Source: an uncultured Dokdonia sp. (lineage in GTDB: Bacteria; Bacteroidota; Bacteroidia; Flavobacteriales; Flavobacteriaceae). Taken from it: 43,057 nucleotides of DNA. The position numbers and the translations under genes are program-made. This document shows, piece by piece, positions 28,146 to 36,932 of this stretch. Below the pieces are notes generated by a model that worked only from the letters and a program-made list of their open reading frames with translations, had not been told where the DNA came from and did not search any database. Positions within the stretch are counted from its first letter, which is position 1; every line of letters begins with the position of its first letter. The DNA is taken from positions 1-43,057 of the forward strand of contig NZ_CALEMI010000015.1 of the NCBI RefSeq assembly GCF_937910895.1. The letters are read 5' to 3'.

Positions 28146-30356
28146 ATGTATAAAACTTTTGACACGTATGTGTTGCGCACACCTCTTTTACCCATAGATT
28201 TTCTGATTGAACTCACTCAAAAAAAAATGGTTTCAGATGATCAATTAAAAGAATTATTTTCTAACCCTTTAGTGAAGGAATCTATTTATTTAGCATCACC
28301 AATACTTTTTAAAGAGATTAAAAAATGGTCGCAAGATAAAAATCCCGATACAAAAGGTAAAATACGAAACTCTTTTTTAAAATATTTATCTAGAATTTCA
28401 TCAAGACCAACTCCATTCGGATTGTTTTCAGGTTGCTGTATAGGTGTTTTTGATACGTCTAATACTATTAGACGCAATAATTCCTTAAATAAGAGACACA
28501 CGAGGTTGGATATGAATTTAACAGGAATCATAGTTAAACATATACAAGAAATTCCTTCAGTACGAGAACATCTATTGTTTTATCCTAATAATAGCTTGTA
28601 TGAAATAGGAGACTTAGTACGATTTATTGAAGCTAAATACAATAAAAAATTAATTTTAGTAAATAAATTAATAGAAGTAGAGGCTTCTGATTATTTAAAG
28701 GAGGTTATCGATTTTTGTTCTGATGGAAAAAAAATAAACGAACTTTCAGAAATTCTTGTTTCACCCGAAATAACGTTTGAAGATGCAAAAGAATTTATTA
28801 CAGAATTAATAGATGAGCAGATTTTAGTTGGTGAGATAGAGCAGACGGTCTCTGGAATAGAAAACTTAGATCATATCTTATCTGTTTTAAGTCAAATAGA
28901 TGATTCGACACCACTATATAAGACACTTAGTTCTATAAAGGATAAGCTAAATGAAATGGATAGTAACGTTATAAATAGCATCGCTATTTATAATGAAATA
29001 TTAAAATTGCTAGATAGTCTAGGGATTACGATTGATGAAAAATTCGTTTTTCAAACAGACCTTAAAATAGGAACTTCTCACAATACATTATCAAAAGAAA
29101 TTAAAAAAGATATAGATGAAGGTCTCATAGCAATTAATAAAATTGCTACTTTAAAAAATCAAAATACCAACGAAAATTTATCGAGTTTTAAAAAAGCATT
29201 TTACGATAGATATGAAACAAAAGAAGTTCCTTTAGCTTTAGTGCTTGATAAAGAAATGGGACTAGGATATCCAGCTAATTCTGGAGAAGGAGACGTTAAC
29301 CAACTTATTGACGATATTGTCTTTGGGAACTCTTCAAAAACATCTTCTAGTACTACTTTGTCGTCATTTGATATGATGCTTCTCAATAAAGCTATTGAAG
29401 CCGATAAAACAGCCAAAAAAATTATAGAAATTAAAGAAGAAGACCTTCCTTCAATAGACGGTAATTGGTTAGACCTTCCAGATACCTTTTCTACCATTGC
29501 CCAAATTGTTAATATAGAAGACAAATATCAAGTACTTTTAAATTTTTTTTCAGGATCAAGCGCAGGAAACCTATTTGGTAGATTCTGTCATGGAGACAAT
29601 AGTATAAAGCAATTTGTGGAAGAAATTATAAATTTTGAAGATGATTTAAATCCAGATAAAATTTTAGCAGAGATTGTACACTTGCCCGAAGATAGATTAG
29701 GTAATGTTTTAATGAGACCTTCATTACGTACTTATGAAATACCTTTCTTGTCAAGATCAACAAAAGAAAATAACTATCAGATTCCTGTCAGTGATATTTT
29801 AATTTCAATCAGAAATAATCGCATATTTCTTAGATCAAAGAAATATAATAAAGAGGTTTGTCCAAAACTAACTACTGCACATAGTTTTAACCAAAGTACC
29901 CTTCCTGCTTATCGCTTCTTATGTGATATGCAATCCCTAGATAAAAGAAATATATTAGTATTTAATTGGGATGGATTATCCAATGTGCGAACGTTCTTTC
30001 CTAGAATTATTTATAAGAACATTGTTTTATCTTCTGCTAAATGGAAAATTACATCAGATAAAATGAAATCGCTACTTGAAGAAGAAGATGATGACCTTCT
30101 TCTTCAAAAAACAAAAACATTTATAGACGATCATGAACTTCCTGATATGGTCTATCTAGCAGAAGGAGATAATAAATTACTGATAAATTTGAGTAACCTG
30201 TCTAGTATAAAAATGCTACTCAGTTTAGTGAAAACTAAAAATGCTTTTCTTCTAGAAGAATTTCTTTTCTCTGGAAATGCAATATGTAAAGATGATGAGA
30301 ACAAGAACTATGTTAATGAGTTTGTCTTTTCATTTTATAAAGATGTAATACAATAG
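28146..30356 (+). CDS. Lantibiotic dehydratase, N-terminal glutamylation domain (split LanB, part 1)
   Basis: This 736-residue protein corresponds to the N-terminal roughly 700 residues of NisB-type dehydratases, which use glutamyl-tRNA to glutamylate Ser/Thr of the precursor. It opens YKTFDTYVLRTPLLP and has the family motif RISSRPTPFGLFSG (about 83-96), followed by the long helical region with LDMNLTG; later RPSLRTYEIP and SAKW segments match the family. The C-terminal elimination domain is absent here and is encoded by the next gene 13 bp downstream. The start ATG is 3 bp after the peptidase stop, so the genes are probably translationally coupled. Confidence 0.93.
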   Translation: MYKTFDTYVLRTPLLPIDFLIELTQKKMVSDDQLKELFSNPLVKESIYLASPILFKEIKKWSQDKNPDTKGKIRNSFLKYLSRISSRPTPFGLFSGCCIGVFDTSNTIRRNNSLNKRHTRLDMNLTGIIVKHIQEIPSVREHLLFYPNNSLYEIGDLVRFIEAKYNKKLILVNKLIEVEASDYLKEVIDFCSDGKKINELSEILVSPEITFEDAKEFITELIDEQILVGEIEQTVSGIENLDHILSVLSQIDDSTPLYKTLSSIKDKLNEMDSNVINSIAIYNEILKLLDSLGITIDEKFVFQTDLKIGTSHNTLSKEIKKDIDEGLIAINKIATLKNQNTNENLSSFKKAFYDRYETKEVPLALVLDKEMGLGYPANSGEGDVNQLIDDIVFGNSSKTSSSTTLSSFDMMLLNKAIEADKTAKKIIEIKEEDLPSIDGNWLDLPDTFSTIAQIVNIEDKYQVLLNFFSGSSAGNLFGRFCHGDNSIKQFVEEIINFEDDLNPDKILAEIVHLPEDRLGNVLMRPSLRTYEIPFLSRSTKENNYQIPVSDILISIRNNRIFLRSKKYNKEVCPKLTTAHSFNQSTLPAYRFLCDMQSLDKRNILVFNWDGLSNVRTFFPRIIYKNIVLSSAKWKITSDKMKSLLEEEDDDLLLQKTKTFIDDHELPDMVYLAEGDNKLLINLSNLSSIKMLLSLVKTKNAFLLEEFLFSGNAICKDDENKNYVNEFVFSFYKDVIQ

Positions 30357-30369
30357 AAAATATTTATTG

Positions 30370-31245
30370 ATGAGTTCAATTCCAAAACGGGTATTCATTT
30401 TAGGTGATGAATGGATTTTTTTTAAAATATATACAGGCGTTAAGTTTGCAGACACACTACTTACTGACCACTTAATGCCATTAATTAATACTTGGAAAAG
30501 TAAAAATTATATAGAGAAGTGGTTTTTTATACGATATTATGATCCTGAATTTCACCTTAGAGTTAGATTTCTTGTTTCAGACAAAGAGAATCTTACTCTA
30601 ATTATTAAAGATATGAACGTATTGTTTTCAGCGCTTATTCAACAGGATTTTGTGTGGAAATTGCAAACAGATACCTATGTAAGAGAATTAGAAAGATACG
30701 GAATACAAAAAATTGATCATGCTGAAACTGTTTTCTGTCATGATAGTGAAATGATTGTAAGTGTTTTAAAGCATATTGAAAACGCAGGCAATCAAAGTCT
30801 TCGCTGGTTGACAGGACTGTTAATTATAGAGGACATTCTAGATGCATTTAACTTAACTATTGAAGAGAAAAAAGACCTAATGGAACAATACATCACTTTC
30901 TTTAGTGATGAAATGAGTTACGATAAGTTTCTTAAAAGACAACTCAGTTTGAAGTATCGTAACAATAAACGTGAAATAAATAGTTTTTTAACACGAAATG
31001 CAGCGCATCAAGCATTGATTGATATAGTTTCTTACAAAAAAGAGAATACGCATCAATCCATGCAGGAAATAGTAAATTCAGAATTAAGTTCTGAATATCG
31101 AGGAGAATTGATTTTTAGCTTATCACACATGAGTCTCAATAGGTTGTATAGGACAAAAAGTAGAAAAAATGAATTCGTAAGTTACCATTTACTACTTTAC
31201 TATTACGAATCTAAAATTGCTCAATTAAAACATAGTAAGAAGTAA
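30370..31245 (+). CDS. Thiopeptide-type elimination domain protein (split LanB, part 2)
   Basis: This 291-residue protein matches the SpaB C-terminal/Lant_dehydr_C family, which removes glutamate from glutamylated Ser/Thr to give dehydroalanine/dehydrobutyrine. Recognisable parts are WIFFKIYTGVKFADTLL near the start, WFFIRYYDPEFHLRVRF, RELERYG, and the end LSHMSLNRLYRTKSRKNEFVSYHLLLYYYE. The ATG at 30370 is preferred over the TTG three bases earlier. It is the last gene of the cluster; its stop is 30 bp from the recG repeat, with no transporter gene after it. A stand-alone elimination domain is typical of thiopeptide and some Bacteroidota lanthipeptide systems. Confidence 0.92.
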   Translation: MSSIPKRVFILGDEWIFFKIYTGVKFADTLLTDHLMPLINTWKSKNYIEKWFFIRYYDPEFHLRVRFLVSDKENLTLIIKDMNVLFSALIQQDFVWKLQTDTYVRELERYGIQKIDHAETVFCHDSEMIVSVLKHIENAGNQSLRWLTGLLIIEDILDAFNLTIEEKKDLMEQYITFFSDEMSYDKFLKRQLSLKYRNNKREINSFLTRNAAHQALIDIVSYKKENTHQSMQEIVNSELSSEYRGELIFSLSHMSLNRLYRTKSRKNEFVSYHLLLYYYESKIAQLKHSKK

Positions 31246-31274
31246 ACAGGTGAATAGGTGTGTATAAAGCTAGA

Positions 31275-31413
31275 CTTAGCTTATAAAACTCCAGATATTC
31301 TTAAATTTGACCATTTGTGCATACATGAATCGGATAATTTGGTTTTCCGCTTTCGCGAAAGCGGGATCATCCTTCACCACTCCCCATGCGTAACTCCGAG
31401 CAATTTTCAGGAT
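31275..31413. repeat. Right direct repeat bracketing the lanthipeptide cluster (recG 3' end)
   Basis: The last 46 codons of intact recG plus one base; partner of 24180-24318 at an offset of exactly 7095 bp. Confidence 0.92.
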
Positions 31414-33378
31414 ATCATTATCCCGAATGATGTCGCCTATTTTAAGATGTAAGGCTCCACTTTGTTGTGTACCGGTGATATCTCCAGGGCCTCTAAGCCT
31501 TAAATCGACTTCTGCGATCTCAAAACCATCGTTGGTGCGTGTCATCGTTTCCAAACGGACTTTAGAGTCACTAGAGAGCTTAAAACTGGTCATCAGGATA
31601 CAATAACTTTGCTCCGCACCACGACCCACGCGCCCTCGTAATTGATGCAACTGACTCAATCCAAAACGCTCTGCACTTTCAATAATCATTACCGAAGCAT
31701 TCGGCACATTCACGCCGACTTCGATCACGGTGGTGGCGACCATGATTTGCGTTTCGCCTTTAATGAAGCGTTGCATTTCATACTCCTTATCGGCAGCTTT
31801 CATCTTCCCGTGTACGATGGAAATCTGATACTTGGGGAGCGGGAATTCTCTTGAAATACTCTCGTATCCATCCATCAAATCTTTGTAATCCATCGCCTCC
31901 GATTCTTGGATTAATGGGTACACAATATAGACCTGTCTGCCCTTCTTAATTTCGTCCCGAATAAAGGCAAAAACTTTAAGCCGATTGGCATCATATCTGT
32001 GCACTGTTTTAATCGATTTTCGACCGGGTGGAAGTTCGTCAATAACGGACACGTCGAGGTCTCCATAAACAGTCATCGCAAGCGTTCGCGGAATAGGAGT
32101 AGCTGTCATCACCAACACGTGTGGTGGGTACTCATTTTTGTGCCATAACTTGCTTCGCTGCTTGACACCAAAACGGTGTTGCTCATCAATAATCGCAAGT
32201 CCTAAATTCTTAAATTTCACTTTATCTTCGAGCAAGGCATGAGTACCAATTAAGATGTTTAATTCGCCATTTTCGAGTTGCTCATGAATACTACGTCTAT
32301 CTGAAGTTTTGGTTGAACCTGTGAGTAATGAGATTCTGGTATTCAATGGCTTGCATAATTCAGCTAATCCGTTATAGTGTTGGACTGACAAAATTTCAGT
32401 CGGTGCCATTAAGCAAGCCTGAAATCCGTTGTCAAGGGCTATTAACATTGATAATAGCGCGACAATGGTCTTTCCAGATCCTACATCTCCCTGCAACAAC
32501 CGATTCATTTGCGCATTAGAGCCCAAATCAGCACGAATTTCTTTAAGAACTCTTTTCTGAGCACCTGTTAATTCAAAGGGTAAATGTTCGTTGTAGAAGG
32601 TATTAAAATTAGCTCCAATATTTTCAAAGGGATAGCCTTTTATTTTGGTTTTATGCATTCGGTTTTTGAATGCTAATTGCAGTTGAATATAGAAAAATTC
32701 TTCGAATTTTAAGCGATATTGTGCCTTTGCTAAATCAGCTTGTGATTGTGGAAAATGAATGTTAAAAAGCGCTTGATTTTTAGGCATTAATTTCAAGGCT
32801 TCAATGATGGGTTTTGAGAGGCTTTCATGTAGGTGATTTTTGGCTTCTAGAAAGAGCGTTTGCATGAGGGTGTTTACCACCTTATTGGTGATGCCTTTAT
32901 TGCCTAATTTTTCTGTACTTGGATAGACGGGTTGCATGGCACTTCGCAAACTTTTTTCGTGATCGGCGAGGAGTTCCATTTCGGGGTGCGGCATGGAAAA
33001 ACTCCCATTAAAATAATTAGTTTTTCCAAATATCACATAAGTCGTATTGAGTTTGATACTTTCCCGAATCCACTTCTGACCTCTAAACCAAACGAGCTCC
33101 ATAGTACCTCCATCATCTTTAAAAGTTGCGACGAGACGTCTCCCTTTTCCCTCAATCATTTTTAAACTCGTCACTTTCCCGATCACTTGTACATCGGCAC
33201 TATTGCGTTCTAATTCTGAAATGGTATAATACCGCGTCCGATCGATATATCGATTGGGAAAGAGATGGATGAGGTCTTGATAGGTATGAATCCCTAACTC
33301 CGCACGCAACAGATCGGCTCTGTTCGGGCCAACGCCTTTGAGGTAGTCGATAGGTGTCTGAAGGAAGGTGGGATTCAT
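31276..33378 (-). CDS. recG: ATP-dependent DNA helicase RecG
   Basis: This 700-residue helicase remodels stalled replication forks and Holliday junctions. The N-terminal wedge/OB domain (about 60-160) has the helix-hairpin start TPIDYLKGVGPNRADLL. The helicase core has Walker A LLQGDVGSGKT, the DEQHR box in IIDEQHRFGVKQR, TATPIPRTLAM, VYPLIQESE and the motif VI region QLRGRVGRG. The C-terminus is intact and encodes AFAKA from a palindrome copy. The 3' end is duplicated as a broken remnant at 24180-24332, on the far side of the lanthipeptide cluster. Confidence 0.97.
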   Translation of the reverse strand: MNPTFLQTPIDYLKGVGPNRADLLRAELGIHTYQDLIHLFPNRYIDRTRYYTISELERNSADVQVIGKVTSLKMIEGKGRRLVATFKDDGGTMELVWFRGQKWIRESIKLNTTYVIFGKTNYFNGSFSMPHPEMELLADHEKSLRSAMQPVYPSTEKLGNKGITNKVVNTLMQTLFLEAKNHLHESLSKPIIEALKLMPKNQALFNIHFPQSQADLAKAQYRLKFEEFFYIQLQLAFKNRMHKTKIKGYPFENIGANFNTFYNEHLPFELTGAQKRVLKEIRADLGSNAQMNRLLQGDVGSGKTIVALLSMLIALDNGFQACLMAPTEILSVQHYNGLAELCKPLNTRISLLTGSTKTSDRRSIHEQLENGELNILIGTHALLEDKVKFKNLGLAIIDEQHRFGVKQRSKLWHKNEYPPHVLVMTATPIPRTLAMTVYGDLDVSVIDELPPGRKSIKTVHRYDANRLKVFAFIRDEIKKGRQVYIVYPLIQESEAMDYKDLMDGYESISREFPLPKYQISIVHGKMKAADKEYEMQRFIKGETQIMVATTVIEVGVNVPNASVMIIESAERFGLSQLHQLRGRVGRGAEQSYCILMTSFKLSSDSKVRLETMTRTNDGFEIAEVDLRLRGPGDITGTQQSGALHLKIGDIIRDNDILKIARSYAWGVVKDDPAFAKAENQIIRFMYAQMVKFKNIWSFIS
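31348..31363. repeat. Dispersed palindrome CGCTTTCGCGAAAGCG, copy 6 (in recG)
   Basis: Centre of the right direct repeat; translated AFAKA, the third reading frame used by this element in the window. Confidence 0.9.
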
Positions 33379-33691
33379 TAAGGCTAATTTAATCCAAATT
33401 TTACAGGCTAGGAAAATTTTTGTTGGCAGGAAGTTACTTTTTAATCTTTTCTAGTTCCGCAAGTCGCTTACGATACCTATCAAAAAATAAAATAGGATGT
33501 ATCTTTAGAGAACTGGACTAAGGCTTTCTATAGGATACGGTATTGTACTTTCATTATTTCTCTTATTCACATTTGAGTATCGCTCTTGCCATCTTTTCAG
33601 AAATATTTCCTAAAGGATTAAATGGATCAAGAATTAGTGTGTATACATCAAAAGGAATTGAAGTTTAGTTGGATATTTGAAAAAAATATAA
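33379..33691. other. Intergenic region upstream of recG and the NAD(P)-binding gene
   Basis: 313 bp. On the minus strand 33430-33520 contains a short open stretch ending DRYRKRLAELEKIKK-stop, which reads like the tail of a lost gene, but no family can be assigned. A GATATTTG box (33672-33679), one mismatch from the -7 consensus, lies 12 bp before the ATG on the right. Nothing else is supported. Confidence 0.4.
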
Positions 33692-34321
33692 ATGGAAAAC
33701 ATATTAGTAGCAGGTGCAAACGGCACTACAGGAAAAAAAATAGTTACTTTACTTAAAAGTTCTCAGTACTTCAATCCAATAGCTATGGTTCGAAAAGAAG
33801 ACCAAATAAAGCAGTTTGAAGATATGGGAGTCCAAACCGTTTTAGGCGATTTAGAAAAAGAAGTTTCTCACACCACCAAAGGGATTGATAAGGTGGTGTT
33901 TGCTGCAGGTTCTGGTGGAAAAAACGTAGTTAAAGTTGACCAAGAAGGAGCAAAAAAATTAATGGATGCATCTAAAGTAGATGGTGTTTTGAAATTTGTC
34001 ATGTTGAGTTCTATGGGAGCAGACCATCCTGAAAAAGCAGACGATTTACAAGACTATTTGAAAGCGAAACATAATGCGGATGAATATTTAAAAACAAGTG
34101 GTCTTAATTACGCTATTGTTAGACCAGGAACTTTAACTAATGACAAAGGGACTGGTACGATTGATCTTCAAAAAAGCCTAAATCGTAGCGGTTCTATAAG
34201 TAGAGATGACGTAGCCCAAACACTCGTTAGGTCATTATACGACGATGCTCCACACCACACCACTTTTGAAATTTTAGAAGGTAATACCCTTATTGGTAAA
34301 GCGCTAAACAACGTTTCTTAG
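33692..34321 (+). CDS. NAD(P)-binding oxidoreductase, atypical SDR family
   Basis: This 209-residue protein has the Rossmann motif ILVAGANGTTGKKIV (4-18), VVFAAGSGG, MLSSMGAD, an AKHNADEYLKTSGLNYAIVRPGTLTND segment and an end typical of the YhfK/SDR_a5 group. These proteins bind NAD(P) but often lack the YxxxK catalytic pair; here YLKAKH is in that area and catalysis is uncertain. The gene is monocistronic. Its substrate and role are unknown. Confidence 0.9.
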   Translation: MENILVAGANGTTGKKIVTLLKSSQYFNPIAMVRKEDQIKQFEDMGVQTVLGDLEKEVSHTTKGIDKVVFAAGSGGKNVVKVDQEGAKKLMDASKVDGVLKFVMLSSMGADHPEKADDLQDYLKAKHNADEYLKTSGLNYAIVRPGTLTNDKGTGTIDLQKSLNRSGSISRDDVAQTLVRSLYDDAPHHTTFEILEGNTLIGKALNNVS

Positions 34322-34459
34322 TCTTTTTAGTAAAAATTAATGTCTAGTCGACATAATGATAAAAAGGCGAGTCATCGAAAGAGGAATGAAAATTCAGCGA
34401 AACTTAATTCTAGACGCAGTATACGAGTAGGAAATACGTATACTTTTTGTAATTGATAT

Positions 34460-34591
34460 TTATTTCAATGCCTCCTTCTTCCAATATTCCTTTTTCGTTT
34501 TTTTTTGGTTGTAGTAGCCTACAAAAATTAGGGATAATGGAAAGAATAGGATGATTGCTATCCATTTTAGAATAGTGATGATACGGTTCAT
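34460..34591 (-). CDS. Small membrane protein, 43 residues
   Basis: A small gene beginning MNRIITILKWIAIILFFPLS: one membrane helix (about 8-27) followed by a strongly basic tail (NQKKTKKEYWKKEALK). Its ATG overlaps the TGA of the upstream TPR lipoprotein gene in an ATGA arrangement, which supports translational coupling and that it is real. No family is recognised; it could be an accessory subunit of the TPR lipoprotein. Confidence 0.6.
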   Translation of the reverse strand: MNRIITILKWIAIILFFPLSLIFVGYYNQKKTKKEYWKKEALK

Positions 34592-35307
34592 TTGGATTCT
34601 TGTTTGATACAATGTTGTTTGAGCATCTCTCTCGCTTTTTGATCTCCTAACCTCGCAGATTCAATAAAGTTTTGACAGGCTAGTAAAGAATCTTTTTTTC
34701 CGATGTAGGCTTTTCCTAAGTAGAAATAAGAATCCTTTACCGCATAATTTGCTTTTAAGGACTTGTTAATATCAGAAATCGCTTTATCAAACTTTTCTAT
34801 TTCTAGAAATTCGACACCGCGATCAAAATAAATTTCACTATCGTAGACATTGTAATTCATATCACTATCAAAGCTTTTTAAATCAAAATTCATTTGAAAA
34901 GCGATCACCCCTCCATTTGAACTAGGAAAACTTTTTAGAGCACCTTCAGTTTTAAGGGCTTTGGTATAATAGGTAATGGCTTTGTTGTGTTCTTTTAAAG
35001 CACTATAACTATTTCCAATATTGTAGAGTGCCATTGTATTATCACCATCAAAGGCTAAAAGTTTTTTATAATCAGTGATGCTTCCCTGGTAATCTTCTAC
35101 TATTGATTTATAGACACCTCTGTTTAAAAGAGCAGGCCTGAACTTCGGTTCTTTAGCAATTGCTTTATCAAGGTTTGCAATGGCTTCTTCGATTTTTTTC
35201 TCCTTCCTTAGTTCCAAAGCTTTGTTATAATACTCACCAGCGGGTGTAAAATCACAACTACTAAAGACGAAGAGTAAAAGGAAGAGTAGGATAATCTGTT
35301 TTGGCAT
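34588..35307 (-). CDS. TPR-repeat lipoprotein
   Basis: This 239-residue protein has a lipoprotein signal (IILLFLLLFVFSSC, Cys about 18) and then tetratricopeptide repeats: about 25-58 (YYNKALELRKEKKIEEAIAN), 60-92, 93-125 (LYNIGNSYSALKEHNKAITY), 165-198 and 199-232 (YFYLGKAYIGKKDSLLACQN). An insert of about 35 residues separates repeats three and four. It is a periplasm-facing scaffold of unknown partner. It overlaps the start of the 43-residue membrane protein gene by 4 bp. Confidence 0.88.
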   Translation of the reverse strand: MPKQIILLFLLLFVFSSCDFTPAGEYYNKALELRKEKKIEEAIANLDKAIAKEPKFRPALLNRGVYKSIVEDYQGSITDYKKLLAFDGDNTMALYNIGNSYSALKEHNKAITYYTKALKTEGALKSFPSSNGGVIAFQMNFDLKSFDSDMNYNVYDSEIYFDRGVEFLEIEKFDKAISDINKSLKANYAVKDSYFYLGKAYIGKKDSLLACQNFIESARLGDQKAREMLKQHCIKQESK

Positions 35308-35433
35308 TTACTGTTCTAATTAGTAGTTTTTTTATCGTCCAAAATAGCACAAAACTAGCTTACTCTTACTGATTTTTTGAAAAAACAGCGTCAGTACATG
35401 TAATCATAAACAAACAGCGTGTGAACACGTATA

Positions 35434-35470
35434 CGCTTTCGCGAACCTGCCTGCCGGCAGGCAGGAGCGG
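35434..35470. repeat. Nested palindromes (CCTGCCTGCCGGCAGGCAGG inside GCTTTCGCGAAAGCG)
   Basis: CGCTTTCGCGAA (35434-35445) and AGCGG (35466-35470) are the two parts of the dispersed palindrome. The 20-bp perfect palindrome CCTGCCTGCCGGCAGGCAGG (35446-35465) sits between them at the same point as in the element at 20862-20893. It is intergenic, 18 bp past the stop of the DUF819 gene. Confidence 0.88.
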
Positions 35471-35488
35471 ACACTACAAAACCCATTT

Positions 35489-36622
35489 TTACAGTAAATA
35501 CACCACCATAAATCCCAGATACGTACCTAGCGCATTCCCCAGAGAACCCACAAGAATGGCGGGTAATAAGAGTTCTTTACGTTTAAAGGTTTCGGCGAGG
35601 GCAATGGCCGTGGTGCCTCCACCAATATTGGCCTGACTCACAATCGAAATCATATCCCAATCTCTGTAGATCAGTCCGCCAAAAAGAATAGTAAATAGGC
35701 CGTGAAGCATCACTGCCAAGGCTGTAAAGCCAAGTAACGTAAGTCCGATATCTTTTAATTCCACCACAGCACTGAGTTCGCAATACGCACCAATAACTGC
35801 CAGAAAAATATAAACGAGATAGAGTCCTAACGTCTGACTCCCTTTCAATTGAGACACAAAAGGCACTTGGGCGAGTAGAATCCCTAGGGTCGAAATCGTA
35901 ATCATCGAAGGTATTTGCGGTACGTAAGTCGCTAATAGATCAGAGGCAAAATAAGCGGCAAGTCCTAGAAACATCAGCCACATCAAGCTATGCGCATTAA
36001 TCCCTTCACGTTCCTGAGTCTTGGTGGTTTCTTTGGGCGTGTGTATTTTTTTATCTTTCCAGAATTTACGTAAGAGTGCAGGAAATGCAAGCGTGACAAT
36101 AATCCATACCGTAGTCACTACATTATCGATGGCTATCGTACCCGCATATAAAACCCCACGTTTTTGAAAATCATACTCCAAAGCAACCGCATTAAAATTA
36201 ATACTTCCCCCCGTATACGTTCCTGTGAGCATTCCTGCAATGATATTGGCATCTTCTCCTAATACTTCTTGTGGCGAAATGACATACCACGAAATCAAAA
36301 TACCTAAGGTGGTCGCCAATGACCCAATTAAAAATAAAATAATCATAGGTGCTCCCGCTCTTTTGATAGAGGACAAGTTCACGCCAAGCAATAAATAAAA
36401 AATCGAAATAGGAGCGAGGTAGGTAAAAATCCCATCATACAAAGGAATCGAGTTAGATGCTGACGGAATCAGTTGTAAGTTGGCAATCACAGCGGTAAAA
36501 AGAATAGCAAGCAAGGCAACCCCTAATTTTTTACCTAGGTTGGTTTTGGCAGCATATACAGCCAGAATCACCATTGCAAGGAGCATGAGTAGGACATACA
36601 CTGGGTTTTCAAGAAGGGTCAT
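35489..36622 (-). CDS. DUF819 family membrane protein (YjcL-like)
   Basis: This 377-residue polytopic protein has about ten hydrophobic segments. Family-typical stretches are APISIFYLLLGVNLSSIKRAG, GMLTGTYTGGSINFNAVA and SQANIGGGTTAIALAE, the last two being glycine-rich re-entrant-like loops seen in transporter folds. DUF819 members are inner membrane proteins of unknown function, possibly transporters. I start at the ATG at 36620-36622; a GTG two codons upstream is also in frame. Confidence 0.9.
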   Translation of the reverse strand: MTLLENPVYVLLMLLAMVILAVYAAKTNLGKKLGVALLAILFTAVIANLQLIPSASNSIPLYDGIFTYLAPISIFYLLLGVNLSSIKRAGAPMIILFLIGSLATTLGILISWYVISPQEVLGEDANIIAGMLTGTYTGGSINFNAVALEYDFQKRGVLYAGTIAIDNVVTTVWIIVTLAFPALLRKFWKDKKIHTPKETTKTQEREGINAHSLMWLMFLGLAAYFASDLLATYVPQIPSMITISTLGILLAQVPFVSQLKGSQTLGLYLVYIFLAVIGAYCELSAVVELKDIGLTLLGFTALAVMLHGLFTILFGGLIYRDWDMISIVSQANIGGGTTAIALAETFKRKELLLPAILVGSLGNALGTYLGFMVVYLL

Positions 36623-36628
36623 AAGCAC

Positions 36629-36932
36629 TCATTGGTTATCACAAAATACGATCTACAGCTCAATATACGAGATTTTATCATCAGATGTCTACCGATGTAG
36701 ATATATGATATTCTTGTGGAAAAGCTTCGGGGGAGAGGGATAGGATGTGTTGTTTTATTAGAGTTGTGGGTTTGGGTGATGGTTACAGTTATTATAAGCT
36801 GGTGTTTTTTACATTTTTAATAAATTTGGACTACTTTATAGTATAAGTTTATCCTTAAATGTTTTACTTTTAATTTTTAATTTCCATTTGTTTAATTTTT
36901 AGGAAAATCATTTAATTCAACAGCAAGTAATT
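36629..36932. other. Intergenic region with repeat B copy
   Basis: 304 bp between the divergent DUF819 and ATPase genes. The middle (36743-36794) is a copy of a repeat found again at 39730-39782. The right 140 bp are very AT-rich, with a near-consensus TAAGTTTA box around 36846. No gene is seen. This marks the left edge of the accessory region. Confidence 0.5.
36743..36794. repeat. Intergenic repeat B, copy 1
   Basis: Shares with 39730-39782 the order GGATG, TTGTTTTTATTAG (one base shorter here), GTTGTGGG, GGTTAC and GTTATTA/GTTGTTA; roughly four in five positions match by eye. The palindromic core of copy 2 is degraded in this copy. Confidence 0.6.

Noticed and set aside
24180-31413. Transposon-type insertion of the lanthipeptide cluster
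   Set aside because: No transposase, no terminal inverted repeats and no short target-site duplication; the long recG-derived direct repeats fit recombination between recG ends better.
35421-35636. Plus-strand open frame starting at the nested palindromes
   Set aside because: It reads through the palindrome (CLPAGRSG) and then runs antisense to the DUF819 gene; such peptides are a by-product of the repeat.
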